Of a DNA stretch of 64,000 nucleotides, positions 19,067 through 27,723 are shown one piece after another. The first letter of the stretch is position 1. Each line of letters starts with the position of its first letter. The DNA is from Clostridia bacterium (lineage in GTDB: Bacteria; Bacillota; Clostridia; Peptostreptococcales; Acidaminobacteraceae): NCBI GenBank assembly GCA_018399635.1, contig JAGYOH010000007.1, positions 62,001-126,000 on the forward strand, written 5' to 3'. The translations under genes were made by a program, and so were the position numbers. The notes under the pieces are model-generated. The model was given only the letters and a program-made list of their open reading frames with translations, was not told where the DNA came from and did not search any database.

Positions 19067-20446
19067 TCAATCCTCCATTACGCTGTTGATTCCTTGAATC
19101 ACAGCCTCAAGCTCTTCTTCAAATATCGTCCGGCAGTCGAGGTGGACCTTCTCCTCCTTGATTCTGGCGATGATGGGCACCTCCAGATTTCTAAGGCCAT
19201 CCGCAAAACCCTGGGCGCCCTTGAAGGGAGTGATCTGAAGCACCCAGGTGGGCAGGGTATCCAGGGGATAGGTGCCGCCGCCGATCTGGGAGACATCCTC
19301 GACCACGGCCACCCTTTCCTTCAGGGTGATGCCCCGGCAGACCGCCTCAGCCTTCAATTTGATTTCATCCGGGGACATGGTGATCATCCTGAGAGTGGGC
19401 ACCCTTTTTTTCGCCCCCTCTGGATCGAGATACGCCCTAAGGGTCGCTTCCAGGGCGGCTATGGTCATCTTGTCCACTCTCAGGGCCCGAAGGAGCTGGT
19501 TGCTTTTGACCTGGTCGATGTACTTTTTCTTCCCCACGATGATGCCCGCCTGGGGTCCCCCCAGGAGTTTGTCCCCGCTGAAGGAAATCAGATCCACCCC
19601 CTTGGCCACCTGTTCCAGAACCGTCGGTTCCTTTGAAAGCCCATAGGGCGTCAGATCAAGCAGGGTTCCCGAGCCCAGGTCCTCGATGACCGGAATGTCC
19701 CTTTCCCGTCCCAGGGCGATCAAGTCCTCCACGGGCACGCTCTTGGTGAAACCCATCACCCGGTAATTGCTGGTGTGGACCTTGAGGATCGCCCCCGTCC
19801 CGGGACCGATTCCCCCGGCATAGTCCTTCAGATGGGTCTTGTTGGTGGTGCCCACCTCCACCAGGGTTCCCCCGCTGATTTTCATCACCTCGGGAACCCG
19901 GAAGGATCCGCCGATTTCCACCAGTTCTCCTCTAGAAACCACGACTTCCCTGCCGTCGGCCACGGTGCTGAGCATCAACATCACCGCCGCGGCGTTGTTG
20001 TTCACCACCAGGGCTCCCTCGGCGCCGGTGAGCCTCATCAAAATTTCCTCCACATGGGTGTATCTCAGTCCCCGCTTGCCCGTGGACAGATCGAATTCCA
20101 GATTTGAATAGCGGCCATTGACCCGCTCCAGGGCCCTGCCGGCCTCTTCCACCAGCACGGACCGTCCCAGATTGGTGTGGATGATGATTCCGGTGGCATT
20201 GATCACCGGTCTGAGGCCGTAGGCCATGGTCCTCGAGACCGCCTTTTCAACCTCCCGGTACAGGACTGTCACCATGTCCGCCACCGGCGGCTCTCCGCTT
20301 AAAATCCGTTTTCTTTCATTTTGAATCCCTCTTTGAACCTCTATGAGAACCAAATCGAAGGATGTCGACAAGGCGAGTTTCCTGAAAGCCTCCCGGTTCA
20401 TGACGTCATCCACTTTGGGCAAATTTCTGAGGGCGTTTTTGTCCAT
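19067..20446 (-). CDS. selA: L-seryl-tRNA(Sec) selenium transferase SelA
   Basis: PLP enzyme converting Ser-tRNA(Sec) to Sec-tRNA(Sec) with selenophosphate. At 459 residues it is full length. It starts NALRNLPKVDDVM, has INATGIIIHTNLGRSV (tRNA/PLP region) and the PLP-lysine motif SFSGDKLLGGPQAG (Lys near 291). The C-terminal part contains GGGTYPLDTLPTW. AAGGAG precedes the ATG. It follows selD by 68 bases and is nearly contiguous with selB. Confidence 0.97.
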   Translation of the reverse strand: MDKNALRNLPKVDDVMNREAFRKLALSTSFDLVLIEVQRGIQNERKRILSGEPPVADMVTVLYREVEKAVSRTMAYGLRPVINATGIIIHTNLGRSVLVEEAGRALERVNGRYSNLEFDLSTGKRGLRYTHVEEILMRLTGAEGALVVNNNAAAVMLMLSTVADGREVVVSRGELVEIGGSFRVPEVMKISGGTLVEVGTTNKTHLKDYAGGIGPGTGAILKVHTSNYRVMGFTKSVPVEDLIALGRERDIPVIEDLGSGTLLDLTPYGLSKEPTVLEQVAKGVDLISFSGDKLLGGPQAGIIVGKKKYIDQVKSNQLLRALRVDKMTIAALEATLRAYLDPEGAKKRVPTLRMITMSPDEIKLKAEAVCRGITLKERVAVVEDVSQIGGGTYPLDTLPTWVLQITPFKGAQGFADGLRNLEVPIIARIKEEKVHLDCRTIFEEELEAVIQGINSVMED

Positions 20447-20514
20447 AAGGCATTTCTCCTTTGATAATTTACTCCATTATATCATAAAAAAATGAGCCCA
20501 AATGGACTCATCCT

Positions 20515-21579
20515 TCATCGGATTATGACGGGGAATTCTCCCTCTTCGACGATTTCTCCGATGACCCTGGCTTCAAGATCGTAGTGTTTTCCCAGTTCGC
20601 CGAGATAAGCCCCGGTCTGGTCCTTGGGCAGAGAAATCAGAAGCCCTCCCGAGGTCTGGGGATCAAAAATCACTTTGAGAAAATCTTCCTCCACCCCCGG
20701 CTCCACATGGATCAGGGGACGGTAGTATTTGATATTCTTGAAGGTTCCCCCCGGCACCATCCCGGCCCTGGCCTTTTCATAAACCCCCCGCATCAGAGGC
20801 AGTGCCTGATGGTCGATGATCAGGGTGGTTCCTGACCCCTTGGCCATCTCGTAGGCGTGACCCCCGATGCCGAAGCCGGTGATGTCGGTGACCCCATGGG
20901 GATCCACCACCGCCAGGGCTCTGGCCGCTTCTCGGTTCAGAGTGGTCATCACCCGGTGGACCAGGGCTTCATCCTCGGAAGAAATCGCCCCTCGCTTCAC
21001 CGCGGTGTTGAGTATCCCGGTGCCCAGGGGCTTGGTGAGAATCAGGGCGTCCCCCACCCTGCCGTGGGTATTGGCCCTCACCTTCGAGGGATGGACGATG
21101 CCCATGACACTGAGCCCGTATTTCGGTTCCTTGTCCTCTACGGAATGTCCCCCTACCAGAAGGGCTCCGGCTTCCATGACCTTGTCGGCACCGCCCTTGA
21201 GAATCCGGGCCAGAATATCGGTGTCCATGTCCTTGGGAAAACCGACGATATTCAAGGCCAGAACCGGTTCTCCCCCCATGGCGTAGACATCACTCAGGGC
21301 ATTGGCCGCCGCCACCTGTCCGAAAACATAGGGATCGTCGGCAACCGGTGTGAAAAAGTCCAGAGTCTGGATGATGGCGATTTCATCGTTGATCTGGTAG
21401 ACCGCCGCATCATCGGAACTTTCAAGTCCCACCAGGAGTTTGTCGCTTTGAAATTTTGGTAATTGACTCAAAACTTGAGCCAGGGTCCCGGGACCGATTT
21501 TAGCCGCTCAGCCGGAGGCCTCGGTCATCCCGGTCAACCTGATTTCTTTTTTCAAATCCAGATGGATAAATTCTGTCAT
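20515..21579 (-). CDS. selD: Selenide, water dikinase SelD containing selenocysteine
   Basis: Makes selenophosphate from selenide and ATP. The reading frame from ATG 21579 (AGGTGAA upstream) to 20515 is 354 codons with one in-frame TGA at codon 24 (21510-21508). The context is TEASG-U-AAKIGPGTLAQVL. In the family this residue is the catalytic Cys or Sec, and AAK supplies the essential Lys, so the TGA is read as Sec rather than stop. Downstream are GLESSDDAAVY, GHSVEDKEPKYG and the glycine-rich VTDITGFGIGGHAYEM. A conventional annotation would start at codon about 40 and lose the active site. It heads selD-selA-selB. Confidence 0.96.
21476..21510 (-). promoter_or_regulatory. Candidate bacterial SECIS element in selD
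   Basis: The Sec TGA lies at the base of a possible stem TGAGC/GCTCA (21510-21506 with 21480-21476), closed by an inner hairpin GGTC-CCGG-GACC (21495-21484). The distance from UGA to the apical loop, about 18 bases, suits a bacterial SECIS. The loop sequence does not match a strict consensus, so the fold is tentative. Confidence 0.5.
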
Positions 21580-21638
21580 TCATTTCACCTCATAGGTAGG
21601 TTACCACAGGTCACTCCCTTTGAGGATTTTTATTATTT

Positions 21639-21644
21639 ATTATA
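21639..21644 (-). promoter_or_regulatory. Candidate -10 element upstream of selD
   Basis: The minus strand carries TATAAT in an AT-rich gap between comEA and selD, about 60 bases before the selD start. I see no good -35, so selD may instead be read from upstream. Confidence 0.35.
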
Positions 21645-21654
21645 TTTATGACAT

Positions 21655-22167
21655 CTATTGATTTTCTAAATACTTTTTGATCAGGGCCACCTTCACCTCA
21701 CCGATTCCCTCCACCTCCAGGAGATTTTCCAGGGTCAAAAAACCCACCCGGTCCCGGAACTCAAGAATCTTTTTCGCCGTCACTTCCCCGATACTCTCCA
21801 CCTGGATGAAATCCTCCAGGGTCATGGTGTTGAGGTCCCTGGGCGCCTCCCCCTCCTCCCCCGCTTCCTGTGAGGGAATCACCACCTTGTAGCCGTCCGT
21901 CATCACCATGGCCAGGTTGATGTTGAGGGGATTGGCCTCCCGGGTCAACCCCCCCGCCTTGAGGACAAGGTCCTCGAGCCGGTCCCCCTCTTCGAGTTCA
22001 TAGACCCCGGGGGTCACCACCTCCCCGGTGATGTAGGCCTTGATGGTCCTGGCGGGGACCAGCTCGGTTTCCAGGGCGACTTCACCGTCAAACTGAAAGA
22101 AATCAAAGAGGTAATAGCCAAAAAGAAGAACGAGCAGCCCTGCAAAAAAGAGAATATTCCGTTTCAT
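21655..22167 (-). CDS. comEA: ComEA-family helix-hairpin-helix DNA-binding protein
   Basis: Competence DNA receptor type protein of 170 residues: an N-terminal membrane anchor (ILFFAGLLVLLFGYYLF), a SLBB domain (AYITGEVVTPGVYEL, then LEDLVLKAGGL) and a C-terminal double helix-hairpin-helix (VESIGEVTAKKIL, VEGIGEVKVALIKK). This is the standard Firmicute ComEA layout. The ATG at 22167 abuts a long purine-rich AGGAGGGGAAGG site. comEC is 15 kb away rather than adjacent. It follows the PLP aminotransferase by about 70 bases and precedes selD. Confidence 0.93.
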   Translation of the reverse strand: MKRNILFFAGLLVLLFGYYLFDFFQFDGEVALETELVPARTIKAYITGEVVTPGVYELEEGDRLEDLVLKAGGLTREANPLNINLAMVMTDGYKVVIPSQEAGEEGEAPRDLNTMTLEDFIQVESIGEVTAKKILEFRDRVGFLTLENLLEVEGIGEVKVALIKKYLENQ

Positions 22168-22236
22168 CCTTCCCCTCCTCACCTTTTTAAGGTCATTATA
22201 ACCCAGGGCGACCCGGAATCTGAAACAGGACAGGCT

Positions 22237-23346
22237 TTATTCCACTATCAGGGACTGGATTTTCTCGATGGCCGCAAGCAGAGGCCGGAGGTCTCCGGGC
22301 ACCCGGACCCGGACGCTGTTTTTCGAGAGCCCTTCATAGGGCTCCCCGGGGCTGGTCAGGACCCCCTCTTCCAGAAACCCCCGGTAGAGGTCGAAGTCTT
22401 CCTTCGGAGCCGTCAGGACCATGATGGGGAGCTCGTCGTGGGTCTGCATCACCTTCAACTTTCCAAGGGCCTCGATGATTTTTTTCTTTGATCGACTGAT
22501 CCTCCTGGCCGACCGGCGGACGAAATCCCGGTCCTCCAGGATGAATTCCGTGAAATAGACCCCGACACTGTTGAGGGGAAAGGGAATGGACACCGCATCA
22601 AAGACCCCCGCCAGAGACTTCGGCACCACCACATAGCCGACCCTCAGCCCCGCCATGCCGAAGGCCTTTGAGAAGGACCTCACCACCAGCAGGTTGTCAT
22701 AGTCCCGGATGAGGGAGACGGCGGAATTCAGGTCGGTCATGTAATCCCCGTAGGCTTCATCCATCACCACGGGAATATCCAGCCGGGAGGCCTTTTCAAC
22801 GATGGCCTCGATGTCCCCCCTGGCCATGATCTGACCCGTGGGATTGTTGGGGTTGTCGATGTAGATCAGGTCTACGGCTTCGGTCACGGCCTCGAGAAAG
22901 ACCTCCGGCTCGAAGGTGTGATTTTTCAACGGATTCAAGGGGACACAGGCGTACTCTCCCCCGCACTTGCCGACATCAAAGGCATAATCGGTGAACTGGG
23001 GACAGACCCCCAGGACCCGGGTTCCCTCGGCAATGAGCACCTTGTTGATCATTTCCAGAGCCCCCATGGCCCCCTGGGCGAAATAGACCTGGTCGGGATC
23101 AAGGAGGGTCACCCGGGACCAGTAATCCACCAGCACGTTTTTCAATTTGTCCGTGCTCTTGGGATAGTGGTGGATCAAGGCCTCGTCAAAATCCTTCAGA
23201 TGGTCCAGGACCCGCCTGGAAATCCCGTAGGGATTCACCCCCAGGGAGCAGTCCAGGAGGGCCTCCCCCTCCAGCAGCTTCTTCGACGCCGTCGTGGCGT
23301 AACTGACGGACCCCGGACCCTGAAATCCCTTGTTGACACGAATCAT
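22237..23346 (-). CDS. Class I/II PLP aminotransferase (HisC/CobD-like)
   Basis: Fold-type I PLP enzyme of 369 residues, closest in feel to histidinol-phosphate aminotransferases and threonine-phosphate decarboxylases. It shows LDCSLGVNPYG, the dimer/substrate region HYPKSTDKLK, YIDNPNNPTGQIM, DEAYGDYM, the PLP-lysine motif VRSFSKAFGMAGLRVGY and a terminal Arg in SVRVRVPGD. No his or cob genes are nearby, so the substrate is open. Its start overlaps the upstream hydrolase stop as ATGA, indicating coupling. Confidence 0.85.
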   Translation of the reverse strand: MIRVNKGFQGPGSVSYATTASKKLLEGEALLDCSLGVNPYGISRRVLDHLKDFDEALIHHYPKSTDKLKNVLVDYWSRVTLLDPDQVYFAQGAMGALEMINKVLIAEGTRVLGVCPQFTDYAFDVGKCGGEYACVPLNPLKNHTFEPEVFLEAVTEAVDLIYIDNPNNPTGQIMARGDIEAIVEKASRLDIPVVMDEAYGDYMTDLNSAVSLIRDYDNLLVVRSFSKAFGMAGLRVGYVVVPKSLAGVFDAVSIPFPLNSVGVYFTEFILEDRDFVRRSARRISRSKKKIIEALGKLKVMQTHDELPIMVLTAPKEDFDLYRGFLEEGVLTSPGEPYEGLSKNSVRVRVPGDLRPLLAAIEKIQSLIVE

Positions 23347-24305
23347 TCCATCGCCTCCTCATTCTCGACCTTGAGCGCCTCCAGGAGGAGCCGGTTGAAG
23401 GTCGCCTCATGGGTCTCCATGGGGCAGTGGGCCGCCCCGGGAATCACGTGAAGGGTGTAGTCCTCGAAAACCTCCCCGAGGGCTCTTCCCTCTTCGAGAC
23501 TGACCCAGGTGTCTTCTTCTCCCCAGATTCCCACCACTGGAACCTTCAACGGTTTCAAGGCTTCTTCAGGGAGACTGCCGCTGGTCTCAAGCAGCCCCAG
23601 GGCGCTGTAGGCGGTGCCCGGCATCTCAAGCGGCTCCAGAAATGCCTCAACTTCAACATCCAGGGCAGGTCTCCCATAGGCTGAAGCGAGATAGCTTTCA
23701 ATCCGTTCTTCGGTAATCACGACCCTCTCCAGTAGAATCTGAATCCACCGGCCCAGGGGCGGCATCTTCAAAAGAGTCCCGGGAATCGGACTGTTATCTC
23801 CCAGAGCGCCGCCGACCAGGACGACCTTGTGGGTTCTCTGTGGCGCCGCAGCGGCCATGGCGGCCACGGTACCGCCCCCCATGCTGTGTCCCACAAGGTG
23901 CCATGGGGTCTGATCCTCGCTGAGATAAGCGATCAACTCCCACAGCATCGCGGCACGGGAAGACTGGTGATGATTGAAGCCAATGTTTCTTTCAGAATAA
24001 CCGAATCCTGGAAGGTCCACCGCCACCACCCGGTATCCGGCTTCAGCCAGGGGGCCGAAATTGTGCCTGAAACTGTCGGTAGAACCGCCAAGGCCGTGAA
24101 CCAGAAGAATCTGGCCCTGGACGGGTGCATCCACCGGCTCGAATTCTCGATAATGCAGGGTGACATTTTCATATGTAAAATATTCACTTTGAAGATAGGG
24201 TGCCTTGACCGGTTCTTCTGGAGGCTTTGACAGAGGCACGAAATATGGGATAATCAGAAAGAGACCCAACAACACTACAAGACCACCGATGATTTTCGAT
24301 TTCAT
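23343..24305 (-). CDS. Membrane-anchored alpha/beta hydrolase
   Basis: Alpha/beta hydrolase of 320 residues with an N-terminal hydrophobic anchor (IIGGLVVLLGLFLIIPYFVPL), implying an extracytoplasmic location. It has the oxyanion segment LLVHGLGGSTDSFRH, the nucleophile elbow LVGHSMGGGTVAAMA, acid GIWGEEDTWV and His PGAAHCPMETH, so the catalytic triad appears complete. It is translationally coupled (ATGA) to the downstream aminotransferase. The substrate is unknown; the motifs fit esterase, haloperoxidase-like or lactonase groups. Confidence 0.85.
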   Translation of the reverse strand: MKSKIIGGLVVLLGLFLIIPYFVPLSKPPEEPVKAPYLQSEYFTYENVTLHYREFEPVDAPVQGQILLVHGLGGSTDSFRHNFGPLAEAGYRVVAVDLPGFGYSERNIGFNHHQSSRAAMLWELIAYLSEDQTPWHLVGHSMGGGTVAAMAAAAPQRTHKVVLVGGALGDNSPIPGTLLKMPPLGRWIQILLERVVITEERIESYLASAYGRPALDVEVEAFLEPLEMPGTAYSALGLLETSGSLPEEALKPLKVPVVGIWGEEDTWVSLEEGRALGEVFEDYTLHVIPGAAHCPMETHEATFNRLLLEALKVENEEAME

Positions 24306-24401
24306 ACAATCTCTCCTTTTTTCATGATATCCGAATGATACCTCCCCTCAATTTTTCAAAACGCATTTCTCTCTTTATCATCAAAAAATTTTCCCAACCT
24401 G

Positions 24402-24410
24402 TGATATAAT
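24402..24410 (+). promoter_or_regulatory. Extended -10 promoter for dacF-sdaAB-sdaAA
   Basis: TGATATAAT (TGN plus a perfect -10) lies 30 bases before the dacF start. The region further upstream is AT-rich with no clear -35, as expected for an extended -10 promoter. Confidence 0.55.
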
Positions 24411-24439
24411 GTAACCTACTTGCTAGGAGGACATCCTTG

Positions 24440-25759
24440 ATGAGATACGGCACAATTCTATTGATGGCATTCATCATGCAATTCACCCTGGTCGTCACCG
24501 GCGGCTTCGCCCTGGAGGAACCCCCGATTACAGGGGAACACGCCATCCTGATCGATGCCGGCAGCGGACAGGTGCTTTACGAAAAGAAGGCGGACCTCCC
24601 CTGGTACCCCTCAAGCACCACCAAGATCCTGACGGCCCTGATCATTCTGGAGAACCACACCCTTGACGAAATGGTCACCATTGACGGTGAGAGTCCCTTT
24701 GCCGAGGGTTCAAAGATATTCATCTACGAGGGGGAGACCCTCTCCGTCAGGGACCTGCTCTACGCCATGATGGTTTCCTCCGCCAACGATATCGCCGAAG
24801 CCCTCGCCGTCTATCACTCCGGGAACCTTTCTCTTTTCGCCGAGGAGATGAACCGGCGGGCCAGGGAGCTCGGCGCTCTGAATTCCAACTTCGTCAATCC
24901 CCACGGTCTTCATCAGGATTCCCATCAGACCACGGCCAGGGACATGGCCCTCATCGCCAAAAAAGCCTATGAAAATCCCGCCTTCCAGGACATGGTCCGC
25001 ACCGTGACCTATGCCATCGAGCCCAATGAATTCCAGCCCCTGGGCAGGGTGATGCGAACCACCAACAGATTTCTCTACGACACCTCGAGGATCGCCTATC
25101 AGGGAGAAATGGTCCCCATCAAGTACGATATCGTCGACGGCATCAAGACCGGCTATACCACCAGCTCGAAGAACAACCTGGTCACCACGGCCCAGAGGGA
25201 GGGCATCCGCCTGATCAGCGTGGTGCTCAAATCCGACAGCGCCAGCATCTACACCGATTCAAGAAGCCTTCTGGATTACGGCTTTGAATCCTTCAAATAC
25301 CACAGCTTCACCTTTGCCGGCAACAAGATCCTCACCCTTCCCGTCGAGGGAGGGACCAGGGAGGAGATTTCCCTCTACGCCGCCGAAACCGTCACAGGTC
25401 TCATCGACAGGGGGGTCGACATCAAGGCGGTGGAGGAGGAGATTCTCCTGGAGGAAATCACCCTGCCCCTTGAAGAAAACCAGGTCCTGGGCAGGGTCGT
25501 CTACCGCTACCAGGGCCAGCTTCTGGGAGAAACCACCCTGGTCAGCGATACCGCCGTCGAGGAAAAAACCTTCACCAAGGTCCTCAAGGACCGCTTGATC
25601 AAAAGAAACGGTCTGGGAGAAATCGAATTCCGTTATTACGGCGAGTTCCTCCTGGAGCTCCTGGCGGCCTTTTTGATCTGGCGCACGGTGGTCACCCTCT
25701 GGCGGCTCCACCGGCTGAGAAAAAAAAGAAGAAAGAAGGGAAACCATGCCCAATCATAG
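24440..25759 (+). CDS. D-alanyl-D-alanine carboxypeptidase (peptidase S11, DacF-like)
   Basis: Low-molecular-weight penicillin-binding protein that trims the terminal D-Ala of peptidoglycan stem peptides. The 439-residue protein has a signal peptide (ILLMAFIMQFTLVVTGGFA), the active-site motif PSSTTKIL (SxxK), SSANDIAEAL (SxN) and DGIKTGYTT (KTG). A C-terminal beta-rich domain and a membrane anchor (LLELLAAFLIWRTVVTLW) with a basic tail follow. AGGAGG lies 8 bases before ATG 24440. Its end overlaps sdaAB by 14 bases, tying it to the serine dehydratase genes. Confidence 0.93.
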   Translation: MRYGTILLMAFIMQFTLVVTGGFALEEPPITGEHAILIDAGSGQVLYEKKADLPWYPSSTTKILTALIILENHTLDEMVTIDGESPFAEGSKIFIYEGETLSVRDLLYAMMVSSANDIAEALAVYHSGNLSLFAEEMNRRARELGALNSNFVNPHGLHQDSHQTTARDMALIAKKAYENPAFQDMVRTVTYAIEPNEFQPLGRVMRTTNRFLYDTSRIAYQGEMVPIKYDIVDGIKTGYTTSSKNNLVTTAQREGIRLISVVLKSDSASIYTDSRSLLDYGFESFKYHSFTFAGNKILTLPVEGGTREEISLYAAETVTGLIDRGVDIKAVEEEILLEEITLPLEENQVLGRVVYRYQGQLLGETTLVSDTAVEEKTFTKVLKDRLIKRNGLGEIEFRYYGEFLLELLAAFLIWRTVVTLWRLHRLRKKRRKKGNHAQS

Positions 25760-26432
25760 TGTTCTGGAAATCCTGGGTCCCGTGATGATCGGCCCCTCAA
25801 GCTCCCATACCGCCGGCGCGGTGCGGCTGGGCCGGCTGGCCCGCGGCATCAACGGCAGACCCTTCAAGAAAGTCCGGATCGGACTCCATGGCTCCTTTGC
25901 CAGCACCTACCGGGGCCACGGCACCGACAAGGCCCTGATCGCCGGTTTGATGGGCTTCGCCACCGATGACGAAAGGATACGGGACGCCCTCACCCTGGCC
26001 GGGAAGGCGGGCCTCGAGTTCGACTTCACCCCCGTCGACCTGGGGGCGGTCCATCCCAATACGGCCAGAATCACCTTTTACAACGAGGACGACACCCGCA
26101 TGGCGGTCACCGGGTCCTCCATCGGCGGCGGCCAGGTCCTGATTCAAAAAATCGACGACACCCCCCTCGCCTTCACCGGCAATTATCCCACCCTGATCAT
26201 CGACCACATCGACCGACGGGGCATCATCAGCGAAATCACCACCCTGCTGGCGCGATTTGAAATCAACATCGCCACCATGCACGTCAGCCGCACCCAGAAA
26301 AACAAGAATGCCGTCCTCCTGATCGAAGCGGACCAGGAATTTCCCGAAGCCCTGGAAAAGGACCTGGTCGGCATCAAGGACGTCAACCAGGTCAGAATGC
26401 TCAACCTCGAGGAGGACCGCCATGTATCGTAA
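25746..26432 (+). CDS. sdaAB: L-serine dehydratase, iron-sulfur type, beta subunit
   Basis: Beta subunit of the oxygen-sensitive [4Fe-4S] serine dehydratase that converts L-serine to pyruvate and ammonia. The 228-residue protein shows LGPVMIGPSSSHTAGAVR, GHGTDKALIAGLMG and SIGGGQVLIQK. A C-terminal ACT domain (IIDHIDRRGIISEITTLLA) may bind serine or another effector. It overlaps dacF upstream and sdaAA downstream (11 bases), the usual two-subunit arrangement of Clostridia. Confidence 0.96.
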   Translation: MPNHSVLEILGPVMIGPSSSHTAGAVRLGRLARGINGRPFKKVRIGLHGSFASTYRGHGTDKALIAGLMGFATDDERIRDALTLAGKAGLEFDFTPVDLGAVHPNTARITFYNEDDTRMAVTGSSIGGGQVLIQKIDDTPLAFTGNYPTLIIDHIDRRGIISEITTLLARFEINIATMHVSRTQKNKNAVLLIEADQEFPEALEKDLVGIKDVNQVRMLNLEEDRHVS

Positions 26433-27291
26433 TGCCAGAGAACTCATGGAACAGACCCGGGAAAACCGCTGTCGCATCAGTGACATCGTGCTCCGGAAGG
26501 AAAAGGAACTCTTTGACAAGGACCCGGACACGGTCTATGAAGAGCTGAGGCATATCTACAGCGTCATGGGCCAGAGCGCCTACGGCGCCATCCATGACCC
26601 GGATAGATTCCGGGGCAGGCTCATCGGCGGAGACGGCAGACGCATGGAGGACTACAGCCGTCAGGAAGCCACCTATCTGGGAAGGGTCGCCAATCATGCC
26701 ATGGCCATGGCCTTTTCCACCTCGGAGGTCAACGCCGCCATGGGAAGGATCTGCGCCGCCCCCACCGCCGGAGCCAGCGGAATTCTGCCCGCCGCCCTCC
26801 TCACCGCCCAGGAACTCTTCCACCATGACGAAAAGGCGATTCTTGACGCGCTTCTCACGGCGTCAGCCGTGGGGGATCTGATTGCCACCGGAGCCAGTGT
26901 TTCCGGCGCCGAGGGAGGCTGCCAGGCTGAAACCGGCACCGCCGCCGCCATGGCCGCCGCCGCCCTGGTCCAGCTTCAGGGAGGCTCGCCGGAGGCCGTC
27001 TTCCACGGGGCGAGCATCGCCATCAAGAATATTCTGGGGCTGGTCTGCGATCCCGTAGCCGGCCTCGTGGAATCTCCCTGTGCCAAGCGCAACGCCTCAG
27101 GCGTCATGAACGCCCTGATCAGTGCCGAGATGGCCCTGGCCGGGGTCGAGAGTCTGATTCCCTTCGATGAGATGGTGGCATCCATGAAGCGGGTGGGACA
27201 TCAGCTCCCTCCCGCCCTGAGGGAGACCGCCCTGGGGGGCATCGCCATCACCCCCACCGCCCTGAAACTCGCCAAGACCATCCACGGATAA
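26422..27291 (+). CDS. sdaAA: L-serine dehydratase, iron-sulfur type, alpha subunit
   Basis: Catalytic alpha subunit, 289 residues. It contains CAAPTAGASGILPAALL and GCQAETGTAAAMAA, with conserved cysteines including VCDPVAGLVESPCAKRN that ligate the iron-sulfur cluster. Together with SdaAB it forms a pyruvate-yielding serine catabolic enzyme, consistent with amino-acid fermentation. GAGGAC upstream lies within sdaAB. A strong terminator follows directly. Confidence 0.96.
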   Translation: MYRNARELMEQTRENRCRISDIVLRKEKELFDKDPDTVYEELRHIYSVMGQSAYGAIHDPDRFRGRLIGGDGRRMEDYSRQEATYLGRVANHAMAMAFSTSEVNAAMGRICAAPTAGASGILPAALLTAQELFHHDEKAILDALLTASAVGDLIATGASVSGAEGGCQAETGTAAAMAAAALVQLQGGSPEAVFHGASIAIKNILGLVCDPVAGLVESPCAKRNASGVMNALISAEMALAGVESLIPFDEMVASMKRVGHQLPPALRETALGGIAITPTALKLAKTIHG

Positions 27292-27317
27292 AGCCCGCTC
27301 GACTCGAGCGGGCTTTT
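27291..27317 (+). terminator. Rho-independent terminator of dacF-sdaAB-sdaAA
   Basis: AAGCCCGCTCG (27291-27301) pairs with CGAGCGGGCTT (27305-27315) with a 3-base loop, followed by TTTT. It starts on the last base of the sdaAA stop codon. Confidence 0.92.
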
Positions 27318-27330
27318 CCATGCGGTTCGA

Positions 27331-27711
27331 TCAGTCCTTGTAGGCGATCATTTCAATCTCCACCTGGGCGTTCAGGGGCAGCGCCGCCACCTCGAAGGCG
27401 GCCCTTGCCGGCTTGTGGTGGGTGAAAAAGGTCCCGTAGACCTCGTTCATGGCTGCAAAATCCGAAATATTGTTCAGATATACCGTGGTTTTCACCACAT
27501 CCTCCAGGGTGTAGCCCCCCTCTGCGAGGATGGCCTTGGCGTTGTTGAGCACCATCCTGGTCTGGGCCTCGATGCCCTCTACCATGGTGCCGGAATCCGG
27601 ATCGATGGGGATCTGTCCGGAGACATAGAGAAAATTACCCGCCTTGATTCCCTGGGAATAAGGTCCCACTGCCTTTGGCGCACTTTCCGTAAAAATGTTG
27701 ATTAAAGCCAT
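27331..27711 (-). CDS. ridA: RidA family enamine/imine deaminase
   Basis: Trimeric deaminase that clears 2-aminoacrylate and related imines. The 126-residue protein has the full family pattern: [54 protein letters not shown], and the active-site Arg in [13 protein letters not shown]. It lies 19 bases beyond the terminator of the serine dehydratase operon but on the other strand. Serine dehydratase makes aminoacrylate, so the functional link is plausible. Upstream in the same direction is the YheO-type regulator. Confidence 0.95.
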   Translation of the reverse strand: MALINIFTESAPKAVGPYSQGIKAGNFLYVSGQIPIDPDSGTMVEGIEAQTRMVLNNAKAILAEGGYTLEDVVKTTVYLNNISDFAAMNEVYGTFFTHHKPARAAFEVAALPLNAQVEIEMIAYKD

Positions 27712-27723
27712 GTCTGATTCCTC

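Noticed and set aside
17324-19636. 770-codon open frame on the plus strand
   Set aside because: It is antisense to selB and selA, which have full family motifs. The frame is open because of G+C-rich codon use, and the translation is rich in His, Gln, Gly and Asp with no motif.
20515-21471. SelD starting after the TGA (318 codons)
   Set aside because: This would omit the active-site segment and lacks a ribosome binding site; the Sec reading is far better supported.
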